From: Microbacterium sufflavum | GTDB lineage: Bacteria; Actinomycetota; Actinomycetes; Actinomycetales; Microbacteriaceae | Direction: 5' to 3' | Length of the DNA: 64,000 nt | NCBI RefSeq assembly: GCF_023101165.1 | Contig: NZ_CP078076.1 | Span: forward strand, 1,984,001-2,048,000 | Part shown: piece by piece, positions 8,168-17,466 of the stretch | How the letters are laid out: each line of letters begins with the position of its first letter | Position numbering within the stretch: position 1 is the first letter of the stretch | Notes under the pieces: model-generated | What the model saw: only the letters and a program-made list of their open reading frames with translations | The model's database searches: none | Told to the model about the DNA's origin: nothing | Program-made: the position numbers and the translations under genes

Positions 8168-9183
8168 GTCTCGCGAACATCGGCATCATCGCCCGGCTCG
8201 AGCTCACGCAGCGGCTGCGGAGCGTCGGCTGGTACGTGCTCCTCGGCGTCTTCGCCCTCGTGCTGCTGGGCATCACCGGGCTCGCGTTCGCCGTGTACTC
8301 CTGGGGCGACGCGGTCGGCGCCGGGGTGTACTCCATCGTCGTCAACATCGTGCTGCTGCTCGTGGTGCTCGTCTCGCCGACGCTCAGCGGCAACGCGATC
8401 AACGGCGACCGCGATGCCGCCACCCTCGGCGCCATCCAGGTCACGGCCGCGTCGACCGGCGACATCATGCTGGGCAAGCTCCTCGCCGCCATCGCGACCG
8501 GTGGGGCGTTCCTGCTCGTCGCCGTGCCGTTCCTGGCGCTGTCGTTGCTCGGTGGCGGCGCCGATCCGCTCGTGCTCCTGGTGTCACTGCTCGTGCTCGC
8601 GGCCGAGATCGTGGTGGTCGCCGCGATCGGGGTCGGGCTCAGCGGGCTCATCGCGCGCCCGCTGTTCTCCGTCGCCGCCACCTACCTCGTCGTCTCGGGG
8701 CTCGTGGTCGGCACGCTGATCGTCTTCGCGCTGGGCGGCATGGCCATCCGCAGCGAGGCCACCAGCTACAGCCGTCCGTACGACGCGAACGGCAACGTCG
8801 AGTGCGACCGGTGGGAGGTGTCGACGACCTACGAGGCGCCGCGCTTCGACCTGGTGTGGTGGGCGCTCGCCGCGAACCCGTTCGTGGTGCTCGCGGACGC
8901 CACGCCCACCGAGTTCTCCTCGGACGGGTACCCCGTCGACCTGTTCGGCCAGATCAAGTACGGCCTGCGCAGCGCCCAGCAGTCGCCGCTGGAGCAGCGG
9001 TGGGACGAGTGCGACACGGACGGGAACTACCGCACGCCGCAGGAGGTCATCGAGTCGTCGGTGCCCAGCTGGTTCGTGGGGCTCGGGGTGCAGGTCGTGA
9101 TCGCCGGATCGCTGTTCGCCGGGGCCTGGGCGCGCACCCGCACGCCCGCGCGACGCCTGCCGCCCGGCACGCGGATCGCCTGA
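8164..9183 (+). CDS. ABC-2 type transporter permease
   Basis: 339 residues starting MSLANIGIIARLELTQRL, with the start inside the ATGA overlap with the ATPase gene. Six hydrophobic segments are visible, for example WYVLLGVFALVLLGITGLAF, YSIVVNIVLLLVVLVSP and YLVVSGLVVGTLIVFALGG. A hydrophilic insertion of about 110 residues with two cysteines (VECDRWEV and WDECDTDG) separates helices 5 and 6 and is probably extracytoplasmic. The pair forms an exporter of unknown substrate. An 18-base tandem repeat overlaps the stop codon. Confidence 0.88.
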   Translation: MSLANIGIIARLELTQRLRSVGWYVLLGVFALVLLGITGLAFAVYSWGDAVGAGVYSIVVNIVLLLVVLVSPTLSGNAINGDRDAATLGAIQVTAASTGDIMLGKLLAAIATGGAFLLVAVPFLALSLLGGGADPLVLLVSLLVLAAEIVVVAAIGVGLSGLIARPLFSVAATYLVVSGLVVGTLIVFALGGMAIRSEATSYSRPYDANGNVECDRWEVSTTYEAPRFDLVWWALAANPFVVLADATPTEFSSDGYPVDLFGQIKYGLRSAQQSPLEQRWDECDTDGNYRTPQEVIESSVPSWFVGLGVQVVIAGSLFAGAWARTRTPARRLPPGTRIA

Positions 9184-9216
9184 CGGTACGGGATCGCCTG
9201 ACGGTACGGGATCGCC
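9173..9216. repeat. 18-base tandem repeat across the permease stop codon
   Basis: GGATCGCCTGACGGTACG occurs twice in perfect tandem, followed by an 8-base partial third copy. The first copy carries the permease stop (TGA). It looks like recent slippage duplication. Confidence 0.85.
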
Positions 9217-9327
9217 ACCCGCCGTTCACCGTCCGTGCACCGGGCGGACCGACGGCGTCCACCGGGGGTCGGTGGTCTGGGCTCATACCCGTCTGAGCCC
9301 GTCCGGGCGATCCCTCCAGGAGACTCC

Positions 9328-12300
9328 ATGCCCCGCTTGCAGTCCGCAACGGCGGTCGCGGCGGTGTGCGCACTGAGCGCCGCCGCCCTGCTCGCCGCCC
9401 CCGCCGCGGTCGCCGCCACCGGCGTCCGTCCGACCGAAGAGACCGCGCCGGTCGCCGACCCGTCGGGGCTCGTGCTGAACGAGATCGTCTACGACGACGC
9501 GCCCACCGGGCTCGCCGACCAGGTCGAGCTGTACAACGCGGGCGACACCCCCGTGGACCTCGCGGGCTGGACCATCGCCGACGAGAAGCGCGACAGCGTC
9601 GGTCGAGCACCGGAGGGCACGGTGCTGGCGCCCGGCGAGTTCCTCGTGCTCGTGAAGGACGTGGACTTCCCGTTCGGGCTCGGCAAGGGCGACGAGGTCG
9701 TGCTCGTCGACCCCAGCGGCGTCGAGGTCGACTCCTACGCGTACGACAACACGGCCCCGCTGTCGGTATGGGCGCGCTGCCCCGACGGCACGGGGGCCTG
9801 GGCACCGGCGACCGCGGTGACCCCGGGAGCGCCCAACGACTGCAGCGTCGCGCCCGTCGACGGCTCGATCCGCATCAACGAGGTCGACTCGCAGCCCGCC
9901 GACTGGGTGGAGTTCCACAACCCGGGCACCGAGGCGCTCGACCTCTCCGGATACGAGATCCGCGACAACTCCGACGACCACCGCTGGACGTTCCTGCCGG
10001 GCACGCAGATCGCGGCGGGGCAGTTCCTCGTGGTGGAGGAGGGCACGATCGGCCTGGTCGACGGCGTTGAGACCGCGTTCCGCGACCCGATCGGCATCGG
10101 CAGTGCCGACCGCATCCGTCTCTTCGACGCGTCGGGAGCGATGATCGACGACACGCTGCCCTGGCAGGGTCATGCCGCGATCGACGGGGACGCCGCCGCG
10201 GCCACCCTGGCCCGCTGCCCCGACGGGGTCGGCGCGTTCGTGCTCGCCTACGCGACCCCGGGAGCGGCGAACTCCTGCGTCCTGCCGTCGGTCGCGATCA
10301 ACGAGATCGAGTCGAACGGCGACGCCACCGACTGGGTCGAGGTCATCAACACCGGCAGCACGCCGGTCGACCTGTCGGGGTGGACCGTGATGGACAACGA
10401 CCCGGTCGGGCACGCCGCCGAGACCACGCCGCTTGCCGCCGGCACCGTGCTGGCGCCCGGCGGCTACCTGGTGTTCGACCAGCCCGAGGACTTCGTCTTC
10501 GGGCTCGGCAACGGCGACACCGTGACGATCCGCGACGCGAACGGCACCGCGGTCGATCAGCACGTGTACCCCGCACACGCCGACGGTGTGTGGGCGCGCT
10601 GTGCCGACGGCACGGGCGAGTTCATCGATGCACCAGCCGCCACCAAGGGAGCGCGCAACGCCTGCGGCAACCCGGTGCGCATCAACGAGGTGGAGTCCGA
10701 CGGCGGCTCTCCCGACGACTGGGTCGAGCTCGTGAACCCGACGGCGGCGGCCCTCGACGTGTCGGGCATCGTCGTGAAGGACGACGACGACGCGCACGCC
10801 TACGCGATCCCCGCCGGCACCTCGATCGCCGCGGGCGGCTACCTCGTGATCGAGCGCGCGCAGCTCGGGTTCGGCCTCGGCGGCGGCGACGCGGTGCGGG
10901 TGTTCGACGGCGATCTGCTCGTCGACGAGACCAGCTGGGGTGAGGGGCACGCGGCCGTCACCTGGGGCCGCTGCCCCGATCTGACGGGTGCCTTCGCGGT
11001 GACCGCTGAGCCGACCAAGGGTGCAGCGAACGTGTGCGCCGGCGAGGTGCCGGTGGGCGTGTGGCCCGGCTCCGCGGAGGTGCGCGTGGTCGACGAGACC
11101 CCGACGTTCCTGGAGGACAGCTCCGGCCTCGACGTGCAGGAGACGGCCGACGGTGCGGTGCTGTGGGCCGTGGACAACGGCGAGGGGCGCATCTGGAAGC
11201 TCGACGCGCACGCCGACGGCTCGGTCGAGAAGGCCGACGGCTGGGACGAGGGCAAGCGCGTCCGCTTCCAGAAGGATGCGCAGGACCCCGGCGCCGCCGG
11301 CCCCGACACCGAGGGCATCACGGTCGACGGCGACGGCTTCGTCTACGTCGCCTCCGAGCGCGACAACAGCGCGAAGGGCGTGAACCGGAACGTCGTGCTG
11401 AAGGTCGACCCCGAGGCGAACGCCGGAGACCTGGTCGCCCTGCAGGAGTGGGATCTGACGGCACTGCTTCCCGCGGTCGGCGCGAACCTCGGCGTGGAGG
11501 CCGTGCAGTGGGTGCCGGACGCGGCGCTCGCCGGGAAGCTCTTCGACGACACCACGGGCGCCGCCTACGACCCCGCCGACCACGCCGGTCACGGCAGCGG
11601 CCTGTTCCTGGTCGCGGTGGAGGACAACGGGCACGTCTACGCTTTCGCGCTCGCCGCGGACGGCACCGCGACCCTGGTGTCGGAGCTCGCGCCGGGTCTC
11701 GCCGGCGTCATGGCCCTCGACTGGGACACGGTGCGGAACACGCTGTGGGCGGTCTGCGACGACGGCTGCCAGGGTCGTTCGGCCGAGATCACCCTCAACG
11801 GCACCGCACAGCCGGGCATCGCCCACTATGCGCGACCAGCGGGCATGCCCGACATCAACAACGAGGGCTTCGCGACCGCGCCGGCCTCGCTGTCTGTCGA
11901 CGGACAGCGCCCGGTGTGGTGGTTCGCCGACGGCTTCGCCGCGCAGGCGCTGCACACGGGCACGCTGCCAGGCGGCGTGGACGGCGAGAACCCGGGCGGC
12001 GAGAACCCGGGCACCGGCACTCCGCCGCTGCCGGGGACCGACCTCGTCGACGGCAACCGTCACGGCGTGACGGTCGACCCGGCGGTCGCGAGCCGGGGTC
12101 AGCGGGTCACGGTCACGGTCGGCTCCGCCGCCGCCGGCACCGCCGCCGAGGTGTGGCTGTACTCCGACCCGGTGCGCCTCGCCACGGGGACCCTCTCGGC
12201 GACGGGTGCCCTCACGGTCACGGTCCCGGCGGACGCGGCCCTCGGCGCCCACCGCATCGCGGTCTACGCGGCGGACGGAGCCCTGCTGGGCTGGGCTGAC

Positions 12301-12441
12301 CTGCGCATCGCGGAGGGCACGGGCGCCGCGGACGGCCTCGCTGCCACGGGCGCAGAGCTTCCGGTCGCGGCGGCGGTGCTGGCGCTCGTGCTGCTCACGT
12401 CCGGTGCGGTGGCGGTCGGACGCCGCCGTCGCGCGCACTGA
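9328..12441 (+). CDS. Secreted LTD-repeat / esterase-like phytase surface protein with LAXTG sorting signal
   Basis: 1037 residues from the ATG at 9328, which has CAGGAGA 5 bases upstream. A signal peptide (about residues 1-32, ending AAPAAVAATG) is followed by four lamin-tail domains beginning near residues 47, 180, 321 and 448, each with an LNEI/INEV-type start, an xDWVE(F/V/L) core and a CxDGTGAF-type end. Residues about 585-880 form a beta-propeller like the esterase-like phytase / SdiA-regulated group. After a Gly/Pro/Asn linker and an Ig-like region, the C-terminus is LAATG, a hydrophobic helix and RRRRAH: a class E sortase signal. LTD proteins of this kind often bind or degrade DNA or other polyanions; no nuclease residues are evident here. 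Confidence 0.85.
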   Translation: MPRLQSATAVAAVCALSAAALLAAPAAVAATGVRPTEETAPVADPSGLVLNEIVYDDAPTGLADQVELYNAGDTPVDLAGWTIADEKRDSVGRAPEGTVLAPGEFLVLVKDVDFPFGLGKGDEVVLVDPSGVEVDSYAYDNTAPLSVWARCPDGTGAWAPATAVTPGAPNDCSVAPVDGSIRINEVDSQPADWVEFHNPGTEALDLSGYEIRDNSDDHRWTFLPGTQIAAGQFLVVEEGTIGLVDGVETAFRDPIGIGSADRIRLFDASGAMIDDTLPWQGHAAIDGDAAAATLARCPDGVGAFVLAYATPGAANSCVLPSVAINEIESNGDATDWVEVINTGSTPVDLSGWTVMDNDPVGHAAETTPLAAGTVLAPGGYLVFDQPEDFVFGLGNGDTVTIRDANGTAVDQHVYPAHADGVWARCADGTGEFIDAPAATKGARNACGNPVRINEVESDGGSPDDWVELVNPTAAALDVSGIVVKDDDDAHAYAIPAGTSIAAGGYLVIERAQLGFGLGGGDAVRVFDGDLLVDETSWGEGHAAVTWGRCPDLTGAFAVTAEPTKGAANVCAGEVPVGVWPGSAEVRVVDETPTFLEDSSGLDVQETADGAVLWAVDNGEGRIWKLDAHADGSVEKADGWDEGKRVRFQKDAQDPGAAGPDTEGITVDGDGFVYVASERDNSAKGVNRNVVLKVDPEANAGDLVALQEWDLTALLPAVGANLGVEAVQWVPDAALAGKLFDDTTGAAYDPADHAGHGSGLFLVAVEDNGHVYAFALAADGTATLVSELAPGLAGVMALDWDTVRNTLWAVCDDGCQGRSAEITLNGTAQPGIAHYARPAGMPDINNEGFATAPASLSVDGQRPVWWFADGFAAQALHTGTLPGGVDGENPGGENPGTGTPPLPGTDLVDGNRHGVTVDPAVASRGQRVTVTVGSAAAGTAAEVWLYSDPVRLATGTLSATGALTVTVPADAALGAHRIAVYAADGALLGWADLRIAEGTGAADGLAATGAELPVAAAVLALVLLTSGAVAVGRRRRAH

Positions 12442-12448
12442 TCGGGCG

Positions 12449-12481
12449 GAGGGGCGCGCGGGCGAGGCTCGCGCGCCCCTC
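12449..12481 (+). terminator. Hairpin after the LTD surface-protein gene
   Basis: GAGGGGCGCGCG pairs with CGCGCGCCCCTC around a 9-base loop, starting 7 bases past the stop. The stem is strong but followed by only CTCGGC. Confidence 0.55.
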
Positions 12482-12542
12482 TCGGCGTACGTACGACTCC
12501 CGCGACCGCGATGTCGGTGCCGCCGCCTAGACTCGTAAGGTC

Positions 12543-15011
12543 ATGACCGAAGCCCCTCTCATCGTCCCCGGATCCGTCGGCCCCCAGTCCTCCGGCGCCC
12601 CCGCACAGGACGACCTCCTCGCCGGCCTGAACCCGCAGCAGCTCGAGGCCGTCACCTACCGCGGCCCCGCACTCCTGATCGTCGCGGGGGCGGGGTCGGG
12701 CAAGACCAGCGTGCTCACGCGCCGCATCGCCTCGCTGCTCCGCAACCGCGAGGCGTGGCCGAGCCAGATCCTCGCCATCACCTTCACGAACAAGGCCGCC
12801 GGCGAGATGCGCGAGCGTGTCGAGGGCATCATCGGCGACGCCGCGCGGGGCATGTGGATCTCTACCTTCCACTCGGCCTGCGTGCGCATCCTCCGCCGCG
12901 AGGCGCAGCAGTTCGGCTTCACGAAGAACTTCACGATCTACGACTCCGGCGACTCGCGCGCGCTCATCAAGCGCCTGGTGAAGGAGCACGAGGCCGACGC
13001 GTACGGCCTCACCCCCGCCTCGGTGCAGGGGCGCATCTCCAAGCTCAAGAACGAGCTGTCCGACGCCGAGTCCTACGCGCGCCAGGCGAACATGACCGAT
13101 CCGGCGGAGCGCGTGTTCGTCGAGGTGTTCGCCGACTACCAGCGGCAGCTGCAGCGCGCGAACGCGTTCGACTTCGACGACCTGATCGGGCAGACCGTGT
13201 ACCTGTTCCGGGCGTTCCCGCAGGTCGCGGACACGTATCGGCGGCGGTTCCGGCACATCCTGGTCGACGAGTACCAGGACACCAACCACGCCCAGTACGC
13301 GCTCATCCACGAGCTCACGCGTCCGGTGTCGGGTGTCGGATCGGCGCCCGATCCGTATGCCTCGAACGGCATGATGATCTTCGAGCCCGACCCCGAGCCC
13401 TCCGCGGGCGCGGGCGAACCGGGAGCCTCGCTCACGGTGGTCGGCGACTCCGACCAGTCGATCTACGCGTTCCGCGGTGCCGACATCCGCAACATCAGCG
13501 AGTTCGAGCGCGACTTCCCCGGCGCGAAGGTCGTGCTGCTGGAGCAGAACTACCGCTCCACGCAGAACATCCTCTCCGCGGCGAACGCCGTGATCGGCAA
13601 CAACTTCGACCGCAAGGACAAGAAGCTCTGGAGCGACCGGGGCGACGGCGACAAGATCATCGGGTTCACCGGCTACTCGCAGCACGACGAGGCGCAGTTC
13701 GTCGCCGACGAGGTCGAGGCGCTGCACCGCGCCGGCATGCCGTACTCCGAGATGGCCGTGTTCTATCGCACGAACTCGCAGTCGCGCGCGCTGGAGGAGA
13801 TCTTCATCCGCTCGGCCGTGCCCTACAAGATCATGGGCGGCACCAAGTTCTACGAGCGCGCCGAGATCAAGGACGCGCTGGCCTACCTGGTCGCCGTCGC
13901 GAACCCGGCCGATGAGATGGCGGTGCGCCGCATCCTCAACAAGCCGCGGCGCGGCATCGGCGATGTGACCGAGACCGCGATCGCCCGGTTCGCCGACGAG
14001 CACGGCATCACGTTCCGGGAGGCGCTGTCGATGCCCGGTCAGCTCGGTGTCGGCCCCAAGATCCAGGCCGCGATCGCGCAGCTCGACGCCGTGCTCGCGG
14101 AGGCGACCGCGATCATGCTGCCCGCCACGGGCGAGGTGCCGCCGCCCACGTCGGTCGCCGACGGTCTGAGCCTGCTGCTGTCCAAGAGCGGCTACCTCGA
14201 CGCGCTGCGCGCCAGCCGCGACCCGCAGGACGAGGCGCGCGTGGAGAACCTCGACGAGTTCGTCGCCGTGACCCGCGACTTCGCGCGCAACAACCCCGAG
14301 GGCACGATCACCGACTTCCTCACCGAGGTCGCCCTGGTGTCCGACGCCGACGACCTCGACGACGAGTCGGGGTCGGTGTCGCTCATGACGATGCACACCG
14401 CCAAGGGCCTGGAGTACGACGCGGTGTTCGTGACGGGTGTGGAGGAAGACCTCATCCCGCACCGCATCTCGGCGGGGGAGCCCGGGGGGCCGCAGGAGGA
14501 GCGTCGACTGTTCTACGTCGGCATCACCCGCGCCCGCAAGCGCCTGCACCTGTCGCTCGCGATGACGCGGGCTCAGTTCGGCGAGGTGTCGGTGGCGATG
14601 CCGAGCCGGTTCCTGCAGGAGATCCCCGCGGCGCTGATCGATTGGCGGCAGTCGCCCGGCGACGTGAACTCGCGCGGCGGCATGCAGTCGAGGGCCCTCA
14701 ACGCGCGGCGCTCTGGTGGCTTCGGCGGTTCGGGCTCCGGCGACCGGTTCGGCGTCAAGCCGCTGCCGCGGGAGTCGCTCAAGCCCCTGTCGACCGCGAT
14801 GGACAAGATCCCCAACCGGGTGACCGCCAAGATGCGCGACAACGGCGACCTGGAGCTCACGGCGGGCGACCGCATCCGGCACGTCGACTTCGGCGAGGGC
14901 CGCGTGGACGCGGTCACGGGCGAGGGGGCGAAGCGCATCGCCCACGTGCGGTTCGACACGGCGGGGCAGAAGAAGCTGCTCATCAAGGTCGCGCCGATCG
15001 AGAAGCTGTAG
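12543..15011 (+). CDS. pcrA: ATP-dependent DNA helicase PcrA/UvrD1
   Basis: 822 residues with the full UvrD/Rep motif set: Walker A AGAGSGKT (48-55), TFTNKAAGEMRER, DEYQDTN (motif II), VVGDSDQSIYAFRGAD (motif III) and the MTMHTAKGLEYDAVF region (motif V). The C-terminal 75 residues (AGDRIRHVDFGEGRVDAV onward) match the Tudor-like domain that contacts RNA polymerase. A roughly 25-residue Pro/Glu-rich insertion separates motif II from motif III. It is a 3'-5' helicase for repair and fork or transcription conflict resolution. TAGACT at 12528-12533 lies 9 bases before the ATG, so the leader is absent or a few bases long. Confidence 0.97.
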   Translation: MTEAPLIVPGSVGPQSSGAPAQDDLLAGLNPQQLEAVTYRGPALLIVAGAGSGKTSVLTRRIASLLRNREAWPSQILAITFTNKAAGEMRERVEGIIGDAARGMWISTFHSACVRILRREAQQFGFTKNFTIYDSGDSRALIKRLVKEHEADAYGLTPASVQGRISKLKNELSDAESYARQANMTDPAERVFVEVFADYQRQLQRANAFDFDDLIGQTVYLFRAFPQVADTYRRRFRHILVDEYQDTNHAQYALIHELTRPVSGVGSAPDPYASNGMMIFEPDPEPSAGAGEPGASLTVVGDSDQSIYAFRGADIRNISEFERDFPGAKVVLLEQNYRSTQNILSAANAVIGNNFDRKDKKLWSDRGDGDKIIGFTGYSQHDEAQFVADEVEALHRAGMPYSEMAVFYRTNSQSRALEEIFIRSAVPYKIMGGTKFYERAEIKDALAYLVAVANPADEMAVRRILNKPRRGIGDVTETAIARFADEHGITFREALSMPGQLGVGPKIQAAIAQLDAVLAEATAIMLPATGEVPPPTSVADGLSLLLSKSGYLDALRASRDPQDEARVENLDEFVAVTRDFARNNPEGTITDFLTEVALVSDADDLDDESGSVSLMTMHTAKGLEYDAVFVTGVEEDLIPHRISAGEPGGPQEERRLFYVGITRARKRLHLSLAMTRAQFGEVSVAMPSRFLQEIPAALIDWRQSPGDVNSRGGMQSRALNARRSGGFGGSGSGDRFGVKPLPRESLKPLSTAMDKIPNRVTAKMRDNGDLELTAGDRIRHVDFGEGRVDAVTGEGAKRIAHVRFDTAGQKKLLIKVAPIEKL

Positions 15012-15056
15012 CGCCGCGCGCGGGGCCGGAACACGCAGACGGTTAGGCTGGCTCAT

Positions 15057-16325
15057 ATGGCCCTCTTCTCCCGCCGCAAGAAGTCCGGCGACGACGCTGT
15101 CGCTTCCCCCGAGGTCGAGTCCACCCCGGTCGAGTCTCCTGAGACGACCGCACCCGAGACGACCGCGCCCGAGACGACCGCACCCGAGACGACCGCACCC
15201 GAGGGAACCGCGCCCGAGGGAACCGCCTCCGCGACCGGAGCGCCGGTGACCGAGGGTACGGATCCTGCGCCCGAGGCCGCCGCGACGCCGACCGTGGGCA
15301 TCTCCGTGCAGGCGTTCCGCGGCGTCGGCGCCGAGGCCGGCCCCGAGGTCGCGCCCCCCGCTGCCGAGCCGGACCCCAGCGCCCCCACGGTCACCTCTCC
15401 CGCCACCGCCACCGCCCCCGCTTCCGCACCCTCCGCGACCGCCCCCGCCGCGCGCCCGACCGGGCAGCCCGCGACGCCGCAGGAGCGGAAGCTGCCGCTG
15501 GCCCCGGCCCTCCCGCCGGAGCAGACGGAGAGCGTCCCCGGCATGAAGGACAACGTCCTGCTGCGCGAGGCCCTGGCCCAGATCGAGGCCGGCGCGTCGA
15601 ACGAGCAACTGCTCGGGGTGCTGCGGCAGGCGCTGCAGAGTCACCTGTTCATCCGCGTGAACGGCGACGCCAGGGAGCAGATCAGCGAGGGCAAGCCGCT
15701 CGCGGTCGCGGTCGTGCGCGACGGCGACCGTCAGTTCATGCTCGCGTTCAGCTCGGCGGCCGCGGTGCGCGACTCCGTGCAGCTCGAGGGTGACCCCTCC
15801 GCGACGTCGGCGGTCGCGCAGCCGTCCACCTCGGTCATGCAGCACGTGGTCGCGGGGGAGTTCGCCGGACTCATCATCGACAACGCCTCGGCGCCGCACC
15901 GCGTGGTGTTCCCCACGGAGCTGCTGGAGAAGACGCTGGAGCAGGCCGACACCGAGATGACGGTCAAGTCCCTGATCGCCGGCCCGCGCGCGCAGGACAC
16001 CCCCGCGAAGGTGGGGGAGGCCCTCGCGACGACGCGCATGTGGGTGGCCGTGAACGACGGATCCGGAACCGGTCAGGTCGGCATCGCCGAGGCCCAGACC
16101 GCCGACGGCCGCCGGTTCCTGCAGCTCTTCTCGCACCCGCTGGAGGTCATCGCCCTGGGGCGTGGCGACCGGCCGCTGCCGTTCGAGCCGGAGCAGCTGG
16201 CGAAGGTGCTCACGAGTCACGCCGAGATGGCGGGCGTGATCGTGGACTCCGCCGGTCCGTCGATCGTGGTGGAGCGCGACGCCCTCGCACCGGTCCTCGT
16301 CCGCGCCGTGCAGATCGACGACTGA
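15057..16325 (+). CDS. SseB family protein with repetitive N-terminus
   Basis: 422 residues. Residues 1-155 are low complexity (PETTA repeats, then Ala/Pro/Thr-rich), with a basic start MALFSRRKKSG. The folded part from about residue 160 has the SseB N-terminal domain features VPGMKDNVLLREAL, HLFIRVNG and FSSAAAVRD. A second, related segment follows (MTVKSLIAGPRA, RFLQLFSHPLEV). SseB-family function in actinobacteria is unknown. TAGGCT and 7 bases precede the ATG, consistent with leaderless expression. It stands alone downstream of pcrA. Confidence 0.75.
   Translation: MALFSRRKKSGDDAVASPEVESTPVESPETTAPETTAPETTAPETTAPEGTAPEGTASATGAPVTEGTDPAPEAAATPTVGISVQAFRGVGAEAGPEVAPPAAEPDPSAPTVTSPATATAPASAPSATAPAARPTGQPATPQERKLPLAPALPPEQTESVPGMKDNVLLREALAQIEAGASNEQLLGVLRQALQSHLFIRVNGDAREQISEGKPLAVAVVRDGDRQFMLAFSSAAAVRDSVQLEGDPSATSAVAQPSTSVMQHVVAGEFAGLIIDNASAPHRVVFPTELLEKTLEQADTEMTVKSLIAGPRAQDTPAKVGEALATTRMWVAVNDGSGTGQVGIAEAQTADGRRFLQLFSHPLEVIALGRGDRPLPFEPEQLAKVLTSHAEMAGVIVDSAGPSIVVERDALAPVLVRAVQIDD
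15141..15230 (+). repeat. Six 15-base in-frame tandem repeats (PETTA/PEGTA)
   Basis: Four copies of GAGACGACCGCRCCC are followed by two of GAGGGAACCGCSYCC, all in frame with the SseB-like gene, so copy-number change would lengthen or shorten the N-terminal tail by 5 residues per unit. Confidence 0.9.
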
Positions 16326-16337
16326 GCCGAGCGTGTT

Positions 16338-16354
16338 CCCCCGGTCGCCGGGGG
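16338..16354 (+). terminator. Short hairpin after the SseB-like gene
   Basis: CCCCCGG and CCGGGGG pair around TCG, 12 bases past the stop, followed by TTCC. Confidence 0.5.
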
Positions 16355-16389
16355 TTCCGCCCGTCGGGGGTGCGCCCTAGGGTCGGATC

Positions 16390-17460
16390 ATGGCCTCCGA
16401 ACGCGTGACCCTGACCGTCTCCGACCCCGACGGGGAGCGCGAGGTCTCCCTCTCCAGCCCGAACCGGGTGGTGTGGCCCGACCTCGGCATCACCAAGGCC
16501 GAGCTGGCGGAGTACGTGCAGCAGGTCGCGCAGCCGTTCCTGTCGGCCAACGGCCATCGCCCCGTGTCGCTCGAACGGTTCCGCGACGGCGTCGGCGCGA
16601 GCGGGGAGCCGAGGGCGGAGGGCTTCTTCTCGAAGAACCCGCCCAAGGGCACCCCCGACTTCGTCGATGCCGTGACCGTGACGTACAACAGCGGCCGCCG
16701 ACACCCGCAGATCGTGCTCACCCGGCCCAGCGCGATCGTGTGGGCGGTGCAGATGAACACCATCGTGTTCCACCCGTGGGCGTCGCTGGCGGAGAACTCC
16801 GACAACCCGGTGGAGTTGCGCATCGACCTCGACCCCCAGCCCGGCACCGGCTTCGCCGAGGCCGTGCCCGCGGCCCACGCGCTGCGGGAGGTGCTGCGCG
16901 AGGCCGGTCTGGAGGCGTTCGCGAAGACGAGCGGCAACCGCGGCCTGCACGTGTTCGCGCCGATCGAGCCGACGCACGAGTTCCTCGACGTGCGGCACGC
17001 GGTGATCGCGGCAGGGCGCGAGCTGGAACGACGCATGCCCGACCGGGTCACGACGAACTGGTGGAAGGAGGAGCGCGGCGAGCGGCTGTTCGTGGACTTC
17101 AACCAGGCCAACCGTGACCGCACCATGGCCGGCGCCTACAGCCCCCGTGCGCTCCCGGGAGCGACCGTCTCGACGCCGGTGCACTGGGACGAGCTCGACG
17201 ACGTCGATCCGCGCTCGTTCACGGTGCGCAGCATCCCGCAGCGACTCGACGACATCGGCGACCCGTGGGCCGACATGCAGGCGACGCCGGGACGCATCGA
17301 CACCCTCCTGGAGTGGTGGGAGCGAGACCTGGCGGCGGGGCTGGGCGAGCTGCCGTTCCCGCCCGAGTTCCCCAAGATGCCCGGCGAGCCGCCGCGCGTG
17401 CAGCCCAGCAAGAAGAACGCCGCGAACTGGGACGAGAACGGCAACCCCGTCGAGGACTGA
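16390..17460 (+). CDS. LigD-type primase-polymerase (NHEJ polymerase domain), stand-alone
   Basis: 356 residues: a complete archaeo-eukaryotic primase-polymerase domain of LigD with the catalytic DxD in LRIDLDPQPG (about D146/D148), TSGNRGLHVFAPI and VDFNQANRDRTMAGAYSPR. In Mycobacterium LigD this domain is fused to a nuclease and a ligase; here it is a separate gene, convergent with an ATP-dependent ligase. It extends or gap-fills broken ends with NTPs or dNTPs. No Ku gene is in the window. TAGGGT and 6 bases precede the ATG, so the mRNA is probably leaderless. Confidence 0.93.
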   Translation: MASERVTLTVSDPDGEREVSLSSPNRVVWPDLGITKAELAEYVQQVAQPFLSANGHRPVSLERFRDGVGASGEPRAEGFFSKNPPKGTPDFVDAVTVTYNSGRRHPQIVLTRPSAIVWAVQMNTIVFHPWASLAENSDNPVELRIDLDPQPGTGFAEAVPAAHALREVLREAGLEAFAKTSGNRGLHVFAPIEPTHEFLDVRHAVIAAGRELERRMPDRVTTNWWKEERGERLFVDFNQANRDRTMAGAYSPRALPGATVSTPVHWDELDDVDPRSFTVRSIPQRLDDIGDPWADMQATPGRIDTLLEWWERDLAAGLGELPFPPEFPKMPGEPPRVQPSKKNAANWDENGNPVED

Positions 17461-17466
17461 CCCGGC

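Noticed and set aside
9283-12438. Minus-strand open frame of about 1050 codons opposite the LTD surface protein gene
   Set aside because: It mirrors the coding frame of the plus-strand gene and shows no signal peptide, motif or ribosome site.
12264-16220. Minus-strand open frame of about 1300 codons opposite pcrA and the SseB-like gene
   Set aside because: It is the codon-bias complement of well-supported plus-strand genes, with low-complexity Arg/Gly/Asp/His composition.
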